From positions 248,001 to 312,000 of the forward strand of contig NZ_CAKKMS010000001.1 in NCBI RefSeq assembly GCF_918698245.1: a DNA stretch of 64,000 nucleotides, given 5' to 3'. This document shows, piece after piece, positions 17,363 to 26,951 of the stretch. Source of the stretch: Pedobacter sp. Bi126 (lineage in GTDB: Bacteria > Bacteroidota > Bacteroidia > Sphingobacteriales > Sphingobacteriaceae). A program made the translations under genes and the position numbers. The notes beneath the pieces are model-generated. The model was given only the letters and a program-made list of their open reading frames with translations, was not told the DNA's origin and did no database searches. Numbering within the stretch: position 1 is the first letter of the stretch; each line of letters begins with the position of its first letter.

Positions 17363-18811
17363 ATGATAGAAGATTTTATAAAAAATTACTTAAATCATCC
17401 CAAAACTTATGATGAAATGTTCCTAAATGGCGATCATTACCGGGATCATTATGCAAACTTCATCAATAATTTCTCTAAAGAATCTCTTGAGAACCTGAAC
17501 AAAAAGGAAGAATTGGCCAAAAAGCTATTCATGAGCCAGGGTATTACCTTTACGGTATATGACAGCGGCGAAGGGATCGAAAAAATCTTTCCTTTTGATA
17601 TTATCCCTAGAATTATTACTTCAACAGAGTGGAGTTTTATAGAAAAAGGAATAAAACAACGCTTAAAAGCACTGAATCTTTTCTTAAAAGACATTTATAG
17701 CAATCAATTTATCTTAAAAGACCAGATTGTACCTATAAATGTAATTTATTCTTGTCCGCATTTTTTAAGAGAGATGCACAATGTAAACGTATTACACGAT
17801 ATCTATATTCATATTGCCGGAATAGACCTGATAAGAGATCACGATGGAACATTTTATGTGTTAGAAGATAATCTGCGCACACCTTCGGGGGTGAGTTATA
17901 TGCTCGAGAACAGGGAAATCACTAAAAGATTATTTCCCGACCTTATTCCACAGTGCGGCGTAAGAAGTGTAACCGAATACCCTGCCACATTATACAAAAA
18001 TTTAATGAGCCTCTCTCCCAGAGCTGTTTCTAACCCAACAATTGTACTGTTAAGCCCTGGCATGTATAATTCTGCATATTACGAACACACTACCCTGGCC
18101 CGCTTAATGGGGGTAGAACTGGTAGAAGGACGAGATCTGGTGGTTAAAAACCAAAAGGTGTTTATGAAAACCACCACTGGCCTGCAGCAGGTTGATGTGA
18201 TTTATCGCCGTGTAGATGATGACTATCTTGATCCGCTGGTTTTTAATCCGAACAGCGTACTGGGCGTTGCTGGCCTGATGGGTGCCTATCGCAAGGGTAA
18301 TGTAGCCATTATTAATGCAATAGGCAATGGCGTAGCCGACGACAAAGCCGTTTATACCTATGTACCAGATATGATCAGGTACTACCTGAACGAAGAACCC
18401 ATACTCAAGAATGTACCCACCTACCAGCTCAGCAATAAAGATGAGCTCGATTATGTTTTTGCAAACATCAATACAATGGTCATTAAAAAAACCAATGGAA
18501 GTGGTGGATATGGCATGTTAATGGGGCATGCTGCCAGCGAACAGGAAACTGACGAATACAAAATCGAAGTATTGAAAGATCCGCGCAATTTTATTGCCCA
18601 GCCTACCATAAGCCTGTCATCCGCCCCCTGTTTTATCAACGGAAAACTGGCCCCGCGCAGAATCGATCTTCGCCCTTTTGCTTTAAACGGGCCGGAGGGC
18701 ATTTCAATTGTGCCGGGCGGCTTAACCCGGGTGGCTTTAAAAGAAGGTTCGCTGGTTGTAAACAGCTCACAGGGTGGCGGCAGTAAAGACACATGGGTTT
18801 TAACTTCTTAG
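17363..18811 (+). CDS. Circularly permuted ATP-grasp protein
   Basis: A 482-residue ligase-like protein of the circularly permuted ATP-grasp type 2 family (COG2308 / DUF404-DUF407). Recognisable parts are the N-terminal YDEMF region, FPFDIIPRIIT, a D-I-x-I-H-x-A-G-I-D-L-I-R-D-x-D-G stretch (about 144-165), LEDNLRTPSGVSYM (about 171-184), and the late KKTNGSGGYGMLMG glycine-rich loop with a DLRPFAL end. The family is thought to ligate amino acids or amines to a peptide or acid with ATP. It is the first gene of a three-gene unit (10-base gap to the alpha-E gene, then a transglutaminase), a widely conserved trio whose product is not established. Confidence 0.88.
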   Translation: MIEDFIKNYLNHPKTYDEMFLNGDHYRDHYANFINNFSKESLENLNKKEELAKKLFMSQGITFTVYDSGEGIEKIFPFDIIPRIITSTEWSFIEKGIKQRLKALNLFLKDIYSNQFILKDQIVPINVIYSCPHFLREMHNVNVLHDIYIHIAGIDLIRDHDGTFYVLEDNLRTPSGVSYMLENREITKRLFPDLIPQCGVRSVTEYPATLYKNLMSLSPRAVSNPTIVLLSPGMYNSAYYEHTTLARLMGVELVEGRDLVVKNQKVFMKTTTGLQQVDVIYRRVDDDYLDPLVFNPNSVLGVAGLMGAYRKGNVAIINAIGNGVADDKAVYTYVPDMIRYYLNEEPILKNVPTYQLSNKDELDYVFANINTMVIKKTNGSGGYGMLMGHAASEQETDEYKIEVLKDPRNFIAQPTISLSSAPCFINGKLAPRRIDLRPFALNGPEGISIVPGGLTRVALKEGSLVVNSSQGGGSKDTWVLTS

Positions 18812-18821
18812 AATACAGAAT

Positions 18822-19757
18822 ATGTTAAGTAGAGTTGCATCAAGCTTATATTGGCTAAGCAGATATGTTGAGCGCAGCGATGGTATGCTGCGCATGTTAA
18901 AAACAAATTATGCTTCCTCACAAGATACCATACAGGAATTTACCTGGAAGCCCGTAATCAGGATTTTTTCTTCAGATGACGAAAATGAATTATTGAATAT
19001 CCAGCACGATAGCCGTGCCGTGATAGAATACCTCTTGTTAAACCGCGAGAATCAAAATTCTATTTTAAACATCGTTACCCTAGCCCGGGAAAATGCACGG
19101 AGCGTTCAGGAACATATCCCTAAAGATTTATGGCAGTGTTTAAACGAATATTACCATGCGGTAAAAGACGAGAAATTATTGTGGTACGTACAAAAGGACG
19201 ATCCTGTTACAGCCTTCGATGTTTTGATTAAACAGGTAATGTTATACAACGGAACTGCCGACAGTGTGATGGAGCGCGGGGAAAGCAGAAGTTTTATGAA
19301 TATTGGCAAACACCTGGAGAGAAGCATACAGTCCGTAGATATTCTCGATATTAAATTCAGTTCGATAAGCAGCAATCCAGATCTGTTGACGGATATATCC
19401 TACTGGAAACATTTATTGCTCTCATTAGGTGGTTATGAACTATACCTAAAAACTTACAGGCAAGGTTTTGATGCAAAAAACATCATCGAATTAGTGATGC
19501 TCAACAATGATTTTCCACGGTCTGTGCTGTATGCCATGAACAATATTGAAAGGTATTTCAACCGGTTAAAGAGCGAAAGCAATATCGAACATTACAACAA
19601 CTTATCTTTTAAGATAGGGCGTTTAAAAAGTATGATTACCTATAGCTCGGTAAATACCATGAACGAAGAGCAGTTGCACCATTACCTTACAGAGATCAGG
19701 GCTGAACTTTTCGGCATCGGAAACCAGCTAAACGAATATTATTTCGCAAATTCATAA
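18822..19757 (+). CDS. Alpha-E domain protein
   Basis: A 311-residue all-helical protein of the alpha-E family (COG2307 / DUF403), the constant partner of the circularly permuted ATP-grasp protein before it. It begins MLSRVASSLYWLSRYVERSD, the family's usual opening, and has conserved R-E-N-A-R (about 90-94) and the SFMNIGKHLERS segment in its middle. It has no signal or membrane segment, so it is cytoplasmic. Its biochemical role is unknown; a helper to the ligase is inferred from constant pairing. Confidence 0.88.
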   Translation: MLSRVASSLYWLSRYVERSDGMLRMLKTNYASSQDTIQEFTWKPVIRIFSSDDENELLNIQHDSRAVIEYLLLNRENQNSILNIVTLARENARSVQEHIPKDLWQCLNEYYHAVKDEKLLWYVQKDDPVTAFDVLIKQVMLYNGTADSVMERGESRSFMNIGKHLERSIQSVDILDIKFSSISSNPDLLTDISYWKHLLLSLGGYELYLKTYRQGFDAKNIIELVMLNNDFPRSVLYAMNNIERYFNRLKSESNIEHYNNLSFKIGRLKSMITYSSVNTMNEEQLHHYLTEIRAELFGIGNQLNEYYFANS

Positions 19758-19769
19758 ATAGTTTTTTAG

Positions 19770-19827
19770 CCACAGATAAACATGATTAACACAGATACTA
19801 TTTCCTTTATTGATTTTTTATCTGTGG
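19770..19827. repeat. Inverted repeat between alpha-E and transglutaminase genes
   Basis: CCACAGATAAA and TTTATCTGTGG form an 11-bp stem around 36 bases. The 'ccacagat...aacacagat' text belongs to a repeat class common in Bacteroidota gaps. It may reduce read-through inside the operon. Confidence 0.6.
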
Positions 19828-19851
19828 TAACCTATAATAATAAAAACCAAT

Positions 19852-20847
19852 ATGCCAATTTTCAAAATCAAACATATCACCAATTATAAATACGAATTGC
19901 CTGTTCGGGACAGTGCAAATCAGATTATTTTATTTCCGATTAAGGATGATTTTCAAAAGGTGGTTAAACACGACCTGAATATCTCCGGAAGCCCGGAAAT
20001 TGAAATTTTTATCGATTATTACGGCAATGAAGTGGGCACATTTACCCAAAATGAACCGCATACCCAGCTGAAAATTTTCTCCAAAGTAAGTGTAGAAACC
20101 TTCCCGAAGCCATTGCCGCAAGACGATATGTTTAGCAGCGAGCAGTGGAACAGTTTAAACGTTCTAAAATTCGAAGTGCCATATATCGATTACTTGCGAC
20201 AAGAAAGTTTCGAGGGCATTAGCCACCTGAAAGAAACAGCGCTAAAGATTAAAGATGCTGAAGATACCCCCTATCAAACCGCAATAAAATACTGCGCTCA
20301 TGTATTCAACAATTTCGAATACATTAAAGGGGTAACTGCAGTTGACACTACTATTGATGAAATTTTAAACATCAAGGCAGGTGTTTGTCAGGATTTCGCC
20401 CATGTATTAACAGCCATGTTGCGTTTAACCGGGATTCCTGCCAGATATGTGAGCGGTTACATCTGCCCCAATAGAGATGGCATGCGGGGTGAAGGCGCAA
20501 CGCATGCCTGGGCCGAGGCATATTTACCCGAGTACGGCTGGCTGGGCTTAGACCCCACCAATAACTGCATTGCCAACGAAAACCATGTACGCCTGGCAGT
20601 AGGCCGCAATTTTACCGATTGCTCCCCTGTAAAAGGGGTTTACAAAGGTGGTTTCGAGCATATTATGGAAGTTAACGTTTCAGTAGGTTATAATGATGAA
20701 GATTTTAATGATAATGAAACTTATTTCCAGCCAAAAGAAGTGAATTACACTAAACCATCTGGAACAATAACCACTGCAAGAACACAAAACAGCTATCAGC
20801 AATATATGGAAGCCATTCAGCAACAACAGCAGCAACAACAACAGTAG
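19852..20847 (+). CDS. Transglutaminase-like cysteine peptidase/transferase with poly-Gln tail
   Basis: A 331-residue protein with an N-terminal beta domain (MPIFKIKHITNYKYELPV, the usual start of the bacterial transglutaminase N-terminal domain) and a papain-like core. The core triad is Cys in GVCQDFAHV (about 178-186), His in GATHAWAEAYLP and Asp in GLDPTNN. It is third in the trio with the ATP-grasp and alpha-E genes, and probably hydrolyses or transfers a gamma-glutamyl or amide bond made by the ligase. The C-terminus ends in nine consecutive Gln encoded by a CAA/CAG run. This is unusual, and interesting since Gln side chains are classical transglutaminase substrates. Confidence 0.88.
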   Translation: MPIFKIKHITNYKYELPVRDSANQIILFPIKDDFQKVVKHDLNISGSPEIEIFIDYYGNEVGTFTQNEPHTQLKIFSKVSVETFPKPLPQDDMFSSEQWNSLNVLKFEVPYIDYLRQESFEGISHLKETALKIKDAEDTPYQTAIKYCAHVFNNFEYIKGVTAVDTTIDEILNIKAGVCQDFAHVLTAMLRLTGIPARYVSGYICPNRDGMRGEGATHAWAEAYLPEYGWLGLDPTNNCIANENHVRLAVGRNFTDCSPVKGVYKGGFEHIMEVNVSVGYNDEDFNDNETYFQPKEVNYTKPSGTITTARTQNSYQQYMEAIQQQQQQQQQ

Positions 20848-20902
20848 GCAGTTTTCAGTTTGCAGTTGGCAGTTAACAGTTTCAAATCATCAGGAATAAA
20901 AG

Positions 20903-20931
20903 CAGTAGAGATCTATTTCAAATCTCTACTG
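20903..20931 (-). terminator. Terminator overlapping the stop of the MutS-like gene
   Basis: CAGTAGAGAT pairs with ATCTCTACTG. The stem spans the minus-strand stop codon at 20913-20915 and is followed on that strand by CTGCTTTT. Confidence 0.65.
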
Positions 20932-22244
20932 TTTAAAATTTCATCGATTTTTTCGTTTTCAATAATCCACATCCCTATTCGTTCATCGGTAATCCCATCC
21001 ATCAGGTTATAAGTAAATGTAGGTTTGTTGTCTTTCATTTCGGTAAAGAGATATTTGAACATGATGTTTTTATTATCTTTCAGCATTTCGGCAACCTCAA
21101 TAATATGGGTTGAAATCATGAAATAACAATCTTCTATTTTAGAAAATGATTTAATTATAGCTAAAGAGCCATCAAAAGCGTCTTTTACATTTGTACCCCT
21201 AAACAGCTCATCAAAAATCACGAAAATATTTTTAGCGGTTTTAATCTTCTCCGCAACATGTTTTACCCTTAAAACCTCATTGTAAAAATGACTATATCCC
21301 TGATTTAAGTTATCGGGCAAATTTATAGTCGATATTAGCCCTTGCCAAATACCTGTTTCCATGTACTTTGCAGGAACCGGAAGCCCTAAATGCGCTAAAT
21401 AAACGGATATACCTACAGACTTTAAAAAAGTAGATTTTCCAGCCATGTTACTTCCCGTAAGAAAGCAGACATTCTTCTCGGTTCCGAATTCAATGTCATT
21501 AGCAACAGGATTACTTAAAAAAGGATGAAAAACGCCACAGATGTAAAAATGACGTGCTTTACGATTGACATTCGGCAGGGTTAAATTAAACTTTCTGGCG
21601 GCCAGAACAATAGAAAAATAAGCATCTACCTGATAGATGATATCTAAAAACTTCCTGATTGTTTTCAGTTCAATTTTCTTAAAAATAAAATCAAGTTCTT
21701 CTAATTCGAATATGCTGATCTTCTTTTCCTTACGTTCAACAATGTTTTTAACTAATTCTTGTTTAAATAAGATAATCACAACTTCATCAAATTCTTTAGC
21801 CAGCTCAGGTTTATCCTGATCATTCAATCCCGCAAAAACTCCGCTCAGCTTTTTAAGCAAATAAATGATTTCTTTTACACCTTTCTCTTTTAAATAATAG
21901 CCCTGATTGGGAGAAAAGAAATAATGTACAAATTTAGTTAATGCAGATATTCTGGAATAAGACTTGATTTTAGAATTTTGTGTCAGGTAGCTTTCCACAA
22001 AATCCATATTGGTACGATCTAAACTTAAATCGCCTGAGTAGTTTGAAAGATATTTTATTACCCTCTGCCGTTCATTGATTATCTTAATATCTGTTGATGG
22101 TGTTCTGAAAATTTCGATCAGTTTATCGTTGCCTTTAATTGTCGAAGTAAAATTGAATAAAGAAAAAACACTTTTATCCAGGCCATAAGCCTCAAATATA
22201 TTTAAGTCGGTTAAGGTTTGTTTATCAATATCAAATTTATTCAT
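20913..22244 (-). CDS. MutS-related ATPase without mismatch-recognition domain
   Basis: A 443-residue protein with the core/lever and ATPase domains of the MutS family but no N-terminal mismatch-binding or Smr domain. The C-terminal half shows Walker A GSNMAGKST, Walker B IFVIFDELFRGTN, and MISTHIIEVAEML. The length and the FNFTSTIKGNDKLIEIFRTPS start match the short MutS-like proteins common in Bacteroidota, whose role is unknown; they are unlikely to do canonical mismatch repair. It stands alone, convergent with the transglutaminase operon and divergent from asnS. Confidence 0.85.
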   Translation of the reverse strand: MNKFDIDKQTLTDLNIFEAYGLDKSVFSLFNFTSTIKGNDKLIEIFRTPSTDIKIINERQRVIKYLSNYSGDLSLDRTNMDFVESYLTQNSKIKSYSRISALTKFVHYFFSPNQGYYLKEKGVKEIIYLLKKLSGVFAGLNDQDKPELAKEFDEVVIILFKQELVKNIVERKEKKISIFELEELDFIFKKIELKTIRKFLDIIYQVDAYFSIVLAARKFNLTLPNVNRKARHFYICGVFHPFLSNPVANDIEFGTEKNVCFLTGSNMAGKSTFLKSVGISVYLAHLGLPVPAKYMETGIWQGLISTINLPDNLNQGYSHFYNEVLRVKHVAEKIKTAKNIFVIFDELFRGTNVKDAFDGSLAIIKSFSKIEDCYFMISTHIIEVAEMLKDNKNIMFKYLFTEMKDNKPTFTYNLMDGITDERIGMWIIENEKIDEILNSRDLK

Positions 22245-22454
22245 GAGGCCTCTTTAACATTAAAACGAATTCAACAATCAACTAAAAAATAAGTTAATAT
22301 AGATTGAATATGGTAAAATTAATTTTGATATTAAAATCATTTGAGGATGAGAATTTATTTGAAACAACAATAGGTAGTTTTCAGTTGGTAGTTGCTTAAT
22401 GCTAAAAAACTGAAAACTGTGTACTGAAAACTGCCAACTGATAAAGTTTTTTTC

Positions 22455-22462
22455 TAAATTTG
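22455..22462 (+). promoter_or_regulatory. Promoter -7 element of asnS
   Basis: TAAATTTG matches TAnnTTTG, 20 bases before the asnS ATG. Upstream, 22370-22440 holds 'aactgaaaactg' low-complexity repeats. Confidence 0.55.
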
Positions 22463-22482
22463 CGCCTTTTACAAATAACAAT

Positions 22483-23931
22483 ATGATTAAGAGACAGCAA
22501 ATTAAAGATTTATTAAAGTCGACAGCATTTGACACAGAAGTAACGGTTATGGGATGGGTTAGAACTTTCCGTAATAATCAGTTTATTGCATTAAATGACG
22601 GATCTTGCATGAGCAATATCCAGGTTGTGATCGATTTTAATAATTTACCTGATGAGCTGTTAAAAAGAATAACTACCGGTGCAGCCATTTCTGCAACAGG
22701 TAAATTGATCGAATCGCTTGGTAAAGGTCAAACCGTTGAGATTAAGGCAGCAACTTTAGAAATTTTGGGTGATAGCGATCCTGAAAAATTCCCGTTGCAA
22801 CCAAAAAAACACAGTTTAGAGTTTTTACGTGAAATTGCACACCTGCGTTTCCGTACCAATACTTTTAATGCCGTTTTTAAAGTACGTCATGCTTTGGCAT
22901 TTGCCATTCACCAATTCTACAACGAACGTGGTTTTGTGTACATGCACACGCCTGTAATTACCGCAAGTGATGCAGAAGGTGCCGGCGAAATGTTTAAGGT
23001 AACCACTTTAGATTTCGACAATACACCACGTACAGATGATGGTAAGGTAGATTTCTCGCAGGATTTCTTTGCCCGTGCAACCAACTTAACTGTATCTGGT
23101 CAATTGGAAGGCGAGTTGGCAGCAATGGCTTTCGGACAGATTTATACTTTCGGCCCAACTTTTAGGGCAGAAAACTCAAATACTACACGTCACCTGGCCG
23201 AGTTCTGGATGATTGAGCCTGAAGTTGCCTTTGCCGATTTAGAAGACAACATGCAGCTTGCAGAAGATATGATGAAGTATGTAATTAAATATGCTTTAGA
23301 TAACTGCAAGGATGAATTGGAATTCTTAAATACCCGTTTGGCCGAAGAGGACAAACAAAAACCGCAGAACGAGCGCAGTGAATTTAGCTTGTTGGAGAAA
23401 TTGGATTTCTGCTTGGCCAACGAATTTGAGCGTTTAACCTATACGGAGGCGATCAGGATTTTAAAATCTTCTAAACCAAACCAGAAGAAACAATTTAAAT
23501 ACCTGATTGATGAATGGGGTGCAGACTTACAAAGTGAGCACGAACGTTATCTGGTAGAAAAGCACTTTAAAAAACCGGTAATCTTAACAGATTATCCTGC
23601 TGATATTAAATCGTTCTACATGCGCCAGAATGAGCCTGATGCTGAAGGCAGACAAACTGTTGCAGCGATGGATATCTTATTCCCGGGTATTGGCGAAATG
23701 ATTGGCGGATCGCAACGTGAGGAACGTTTAGACCGTTTAACTAAACGTATGGAAGATTTAAACATTCCACAGGAAGAACTTTGGTGGTATTTAGATACCC
23801 GCCGTTTTGGATCAGCCCCGCACTCGGGTTTTGGTTTAGGTTTCGAACGTTTGGTATTGTTTGTAACCGGAATGACCAACATCCGTGATGTAATTGCTTT
23901 CCCAAGGTTCCCGAAAAACGCAGAGTTTTAA
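22483..23931 (+). CDS. asnS: Asparaginyl-tRNA synthetase
   Basis: Charges tRNA-Asn with asparagine. The 482-residue class IIb enzyme has an N-terminal OB-fold anticodon-binding domain (about 15-110, [13 protein letters not shown]) and a catalytic domain with motif 2 [21 protein letters not shown] and motif 3 [12 protein letters not shown]. The [11 protein letters not shown] segment and the absence of an Asp-type insertion fit AsnRS rather than AspRS. Its presence suggests direct Asn charging. It has its own promoter element and a very strong terminator. Confidence 0.95.
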   Translation: MIKRQQIKDLLKSTAFDTEVTVMGWVRTFRNNQFIALNDGSCMSNIQVVIDFNNLPDELLKRITTGAAISATGKLIESLGKGQTVEIKAATLEILGDSDPEKFPLQPKKHSLEFLREIAHLRFRTNTFNAVFKVRHALAFAIHQFYNERGFVYMHTPVITASDAEGAGEMFKVTTLDFDNTPRTDDGKVDFSQDFFARATNLTVSGQLEGELAAMAFGQIYTFGPTFRAENSNTTRHLAEFWMIEPEVAFADLEDNMQLAEDMMKYVIKYALDNCKDELEFLNTRLAEEDKQKPQNERSEFSLLEKLDFCLANEFERLTYTEAIRILKSSKPNQKKQFKYLIDEWGADLQSEHERYLVEKHFKKPVILTDYPADIKSFYMRQNEPDAEGRQTVAAMDILFPGIGEMIGGSQREERLDRLTKRMEDLNIPQEELWWYLDTRRFGSAPHSGFGLGFERLVLFVTGMTNIRDVIAFPRFPKNAEF

Positions 23932-23949
23932 GAGGGTTTAGGGAAAACA

Positions 23950-24008
23950 AATAACGCAAAAAAAAGAAGTCAAGTTTTAAAAACTTGACTTCTTTTTTTT
24001 GCGTTATT
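23950..24008. terminator. Very strong terminator after asnS
   Basis: An inverted repeat of about 28 bp per arm: AATAACGC, eight A, GAAGTCAAGTTTT and their complements. It is symmetric with A and T runs. Confidence 0.92.
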
Positions 24009-24009
24009 A

Positions 24010-24245
24010 AGACCCTGAGATAAACTCAGGGTGACGATCGAGGGAACGAATCCCGTCATACTGAACTTGTTTCAGTATCTATCATGCTATTTTGTATTCT
24101 TAAGCCCCTGAGATAAAACACCTTACAGACTTCAATATAAGGGTCGTCATTGCGAGGAGGAACGACGAAGCAATCTTTCATGCTAGTAATCGTCCTATAA
24201 AGATTTCTTCGTCGGCTGAAAAAGCCTTCTCGCAATGACGATGCC
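24010..24245. repeat. Dispersed repeats after asnS
   Basis: 'ccctgagataaactcagggtgacg' (24012-24035), 'cgtcatactgaacttgtttcagtatctatcatgc' (24055-24087) and a 'cgtcattgcgagg...ctcgcaatgacg' element (24145-24241). All belong to families found elsewhere in the window. Confidence 0.75.
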
Positions 24246-24305
24246 CTCACAGTGTGAACACAACCGAATTAATGTAAGCTAAACAAATCAAGAATTTTGA
24301 AAAAT

Positions 24306-24369
24306 CGTCCCAGTGGGACGCCTCATGGGTAGCCAATTGTACAATTGGCGGTTTCGTTCCGTAGGAACG
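24306..24369. repeat. Three consecutive perfect palindromes
   Basis: CGTCCCAGTGGGACG (24306-24320), GCCAATTGTACAATTGGC (24332-24349) and CGTTCCGTAGGAACG (24355-24369) lie within 64 bases. Each is perfect or perfect around one central base. Confidence 0.85.
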
Positions 24370-24409
24370 TTTGGTGATTTACCCGTTAATACCTCTTCAT
24401 TTCTGGCCA

Positions 24410-24505
24410 CCTAAACCTGATTGACGCGGATACCGATTTTTCATCGGCAGAAGCAAAAAGCAGGACTAAACAAGCCTAAATACCACTGCCCTTGCTTTCC
24501 AAAAA
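24410..24505. repeat. Bacteroidota-type intergenic repeat, copy 3 (diverged)
   Basis: It matches the frame of the elements at 4570-4690 and 4940-5065: 'cctaaacctgattgacgcggata', a hairpin CCGAT/ATCGG around TTTTC, then 'cagaagcaaaaagcaggact'. The stem differs from copies 1 and 2 on both arms but still pairs. Confidence 0.6.
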
Positions 24506-24585
24506 ACTAATGAGTTGCCATATGCTAGATTTACGAAGTTCTGCCGACGCTCAACCTATTAAAACTTCGGAAGTCATCCCCAGAT

Positions 24586-26247
24586 TTATCGCCCGTCATC
24601 ATGCATACTATCTCCGTACGGATTGGCATGTGCATAATCTACCGCCGAAACCTTATAATCGGTTGGGGCAAAACTGGCCGAAGTGCTCAGCGCCATGCCC
24701 AGTTCGTAACGCGTTGGATAAGGCGTTTTTAACAAACTGCCTGCCGGGATATATGGAAAACTCTCTAAATAACTCTGCATTACACTCGGACTCACCCGCC
24801 TGTTGATATACGCCCTGCTTAATTGATGCGTTTCTCTTAAACCCGCAGCGCCCAATAATTCTACAGCACTGGCCACGGTTAAGTTGTGGAAGTTTTTAAC
24901 CCGAACGGTTTTATCTTCTACCACAAGACCTTTCATTAAACTCTGATCTTGTGTAGCTACGCCTGTTGGGCAGGTATTGCTGTTACATTCTAAAGCCTGA
25001 ATACAGCCTAAAGCGAACATCATTCCACGGGCAGCATTACACATATCGGCACCCAGGGCGATATTTTTAACCAGATCGAAACCTGTTGCCACTTTACCCG
25101 AGGCGATAATTTTAATGTGTTTTTTCAGATCAAAACCATTCAAAACATCGTACACAAAAGCCACACCTTCGCGCAATGGCATGCCTACCGAATTCGAAAA
25201 TTCCTGTGGAGCAGCACCTGTTCCGCCCTCACCACCATCAACGGTAATAAAATCAGGATAAATACCGGTTTCTACCATGGCTTTACAAATGGCGTAAAAT
25301 TCGCTTTTACGACCGATACAAAGTTTAAATCCTACTGGTTTACCATCCGATAAATCGCGGAGTTTCTTCACAAACTCCAACAGACCGATCGGGGTATTAA
25401 ATGCCGAGTGAGCAGGTGGCGACAATACATCTTTACCTTCGGGCACTAAACGGATCCTGGCTACCTCTGGCGTTACCTTTTTTGCAGGCAGCATACCACC
25501 ATGCCCAGGTTTAGCACCTTGTGAAAGTTTAATTTCGATCATTTTTACCTGGTCGGTTTTTGCCCTTTCTGCATAAGCATCGTAATTAAAGGTACCATCG
25601 CCATTACGGCAACCGAAATAACCGGTACCAATCTGCCAGATTAAATCGCCTCCTGGCTGACGGTGATAATCGCTGATTCCACCTTCACCGGTATTGTGTG
25701 CAAAATTGCCCATTTTAGCACCACCGTTTAAAGCCAGAATAGCATTCTGACTTAAGGAGCCAAAACTCATGGCCGATATATTATAAATACTCGCAGAGTA
25801 AGGTTTTTTACAATCTGGTCCACCAACGATAACACGTGGATCCAAATTTAATTCGTGGTGAGAAATGGCGGCAATACTATGGCTTAACCATTCGTAGCCA
25901 TTATCGTAAACATTTAACTGCGTTCCGAATGGAATGGTATCGTTATCCTTTTTAGCGCGTTGATAAATTAATGAGCGGTTTAACCTGTTATAAGGCGTAC
26001 CGTTGGTATCACTTTCTACAAAGTACTGGTAAACTTTTGGCCTCAATTCTTCCATAAAGTACCTTAAACGGCCAAAAACCGGGTAATTTCTTACAATACT
26101 ATGCTTGGGCTGATACAAATCGTAAATACCAAGAATTACAAAAGGACCAGTGAAGATGAATGTCCACCATAAAAACGGATGGTAAAGGCCCAGCATAATG
26201 GTTAGGGCAATTAAAAATGCGGCAATCGCAACGAAAGCTTTTCTCAT
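24586..26247 (-). CDS. FMN-binding glutamate synthase-like protein, membrane-anchored
   Basis: A 553-residue protein with two hydrophobic segments at the N-terminus (about 4-20 and 26-42), then the FMN-binding central domain of glutamate synthase large subunits. Visible signatures are GEGGISDYHRQPGGDLIWQIGTGYFGCRN, KPGHGGMLP, TVDGGEGGTGAAP (the FMN and 2-oxoglutarate region) and CIQALECNSNTCPTGVATQ with the 3Fe-4S cysteines. It lacks the glutaminase and GXGXG domains of GltB. Such stand-alone proteins are common, and their true reaction is not firmly known. It stands alone on the minus strand. Confidence 0.87.
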   Translation of the reverse strand: MRKAFVAIAAFLIALTIMLGLYHPFLWWTFIFTGPFVILGIYDLYQPKHSIVRNYPVFGRLRYFMEELRPKVYQYFVESDTNGTPYNRLNRSLIYQRAKKDNDTIPFGTQLNVYDNGYEWLSHSIAAISHHELNLDPRVIVGGPDCKKPYSASIYNISAMSFGSLSQNAILALNGGAKMGNFAHNTGEGGISDYHRQPGGDLIWQIGTGYFGCRNGDGTFNYDAYAERAKTDQVKMIEIKLSQGAKPGHGGMLPAKKVTPEVARIRLVPEGKDVLSPPAHSAFNTPIGLLEFVKKLRDLSDGKPVGFKLCIGRKSEFYAICKAMVETGIYPDFITVDGGEGGTGAAPQEFSNSVGMPLREGVAFVYDVLNGFDLKKHIKIIASGKVATGFDLVKNIALGADMCNAARGMMFALGCIQALECNSNTCPTGVATQDQSLMKGLVVEDKTVRVKNFHNLTVASAVELLGAAGLRETHQLSRAYINRRVSPSVMQSYLESFPYIPAGSLLKTPYPTRYELGMALSTSASFAPTDYKVSAVDYAHANPYGDSMHDDGR

Positions 26248-26330
26248 AATAATAGATTAGCGTATGTTTTGTTGGTACAAAGATTAGGATTATTAAACAA
26301 CTGACACCATTAATTTGTTATTTTTACGCT

Positions 26331-26951
26331 ATGCTTATTAAGATCTATCCAGAAAACCCGAACGAAAGAGCCATTGAACAAGTTGTTGAAGTGTTGAAGA
26401 AAGGTGGTTTGATCATCTATCCAACCGATACCATTTATGGTTTGGGCTGCGATATCACCAACCCGAAAGCGATCGAAAAAATCTGCAGAATACGTGGTAT
26501 CAAACCTGAGAAGGCCAATTTCTCTTTCATCTGTCACGATTTAAAACACATTTCCGATTATATTAAACCAATTGACAATACCACTTTCAGGGTGTTAAAA
26601 AAAGCACTACCGGGTCCGTTTACCTTTATTTTTAATGCGAACAACAACGTACCCAAATTATTAAGTTCCAATAAAAAAACAGTGGGTATCCGTGTACCCG
26701 ATAACAACATTGCCCGTTGTATTGTAAAAGAATTGGGTAACCCCATCCTATCTACTTCAATAAAGGATGACGATGATGTAATCGAATATTCTACCGACCC
26801 GGAATTGATCCACGAAAAATATGAAGACCTGGTTGATCTGGTAATCGACGGCGGTTACGGCGATAACGATGCCTCTACAGTAATCGATTGTACCACAGGC
26901 GAGTTCGAGGTGATCCGTGAGGGTAAAGGAAATATTGAAGAGTATTTGTAG
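26331..26951 (+). CDS. Sua5/YciO/TsaC-family threonylcarbamoyl-AMP synthase-like protein
   Basis: A 206-residue protein of the YrdC fold, which makes threonylcarbamoyl-AMP for the t6A modification of tRNAs. The nucleotide and threonine site shows in GGLIIYPTDTIYGLGCD (about 26-42), the family KxR-like stretch in IRGIKPEKANFSFIC, ALPGPFTFIF, VGIRVPD and NPILSTS. The length and the R-G-I-K-P-E-K variant place it nearer to YciO than to TsaC, so the in vivo role may be accessory. A repeat block begins within 20 bases of its stop. Confidence 0.85.
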   Translation: MLIKIYPENPNERAIEQVVEVLKKGGLIIYPTDTIYGLGCDITNPKAIEKICRIRGIKPEKANFSFICHDLKHISDYIKPIDNTTFRVLKKALPGPFTFIFNANNNVPKLLSSNKKTVGIRVPDNNIARCIVKELGNPILSTSIKDDDDVIEYSTDPELIHEKYEDLVDLVIDGGYGDNDASTVIDCTTGEFEVIREGKGNIEEYL

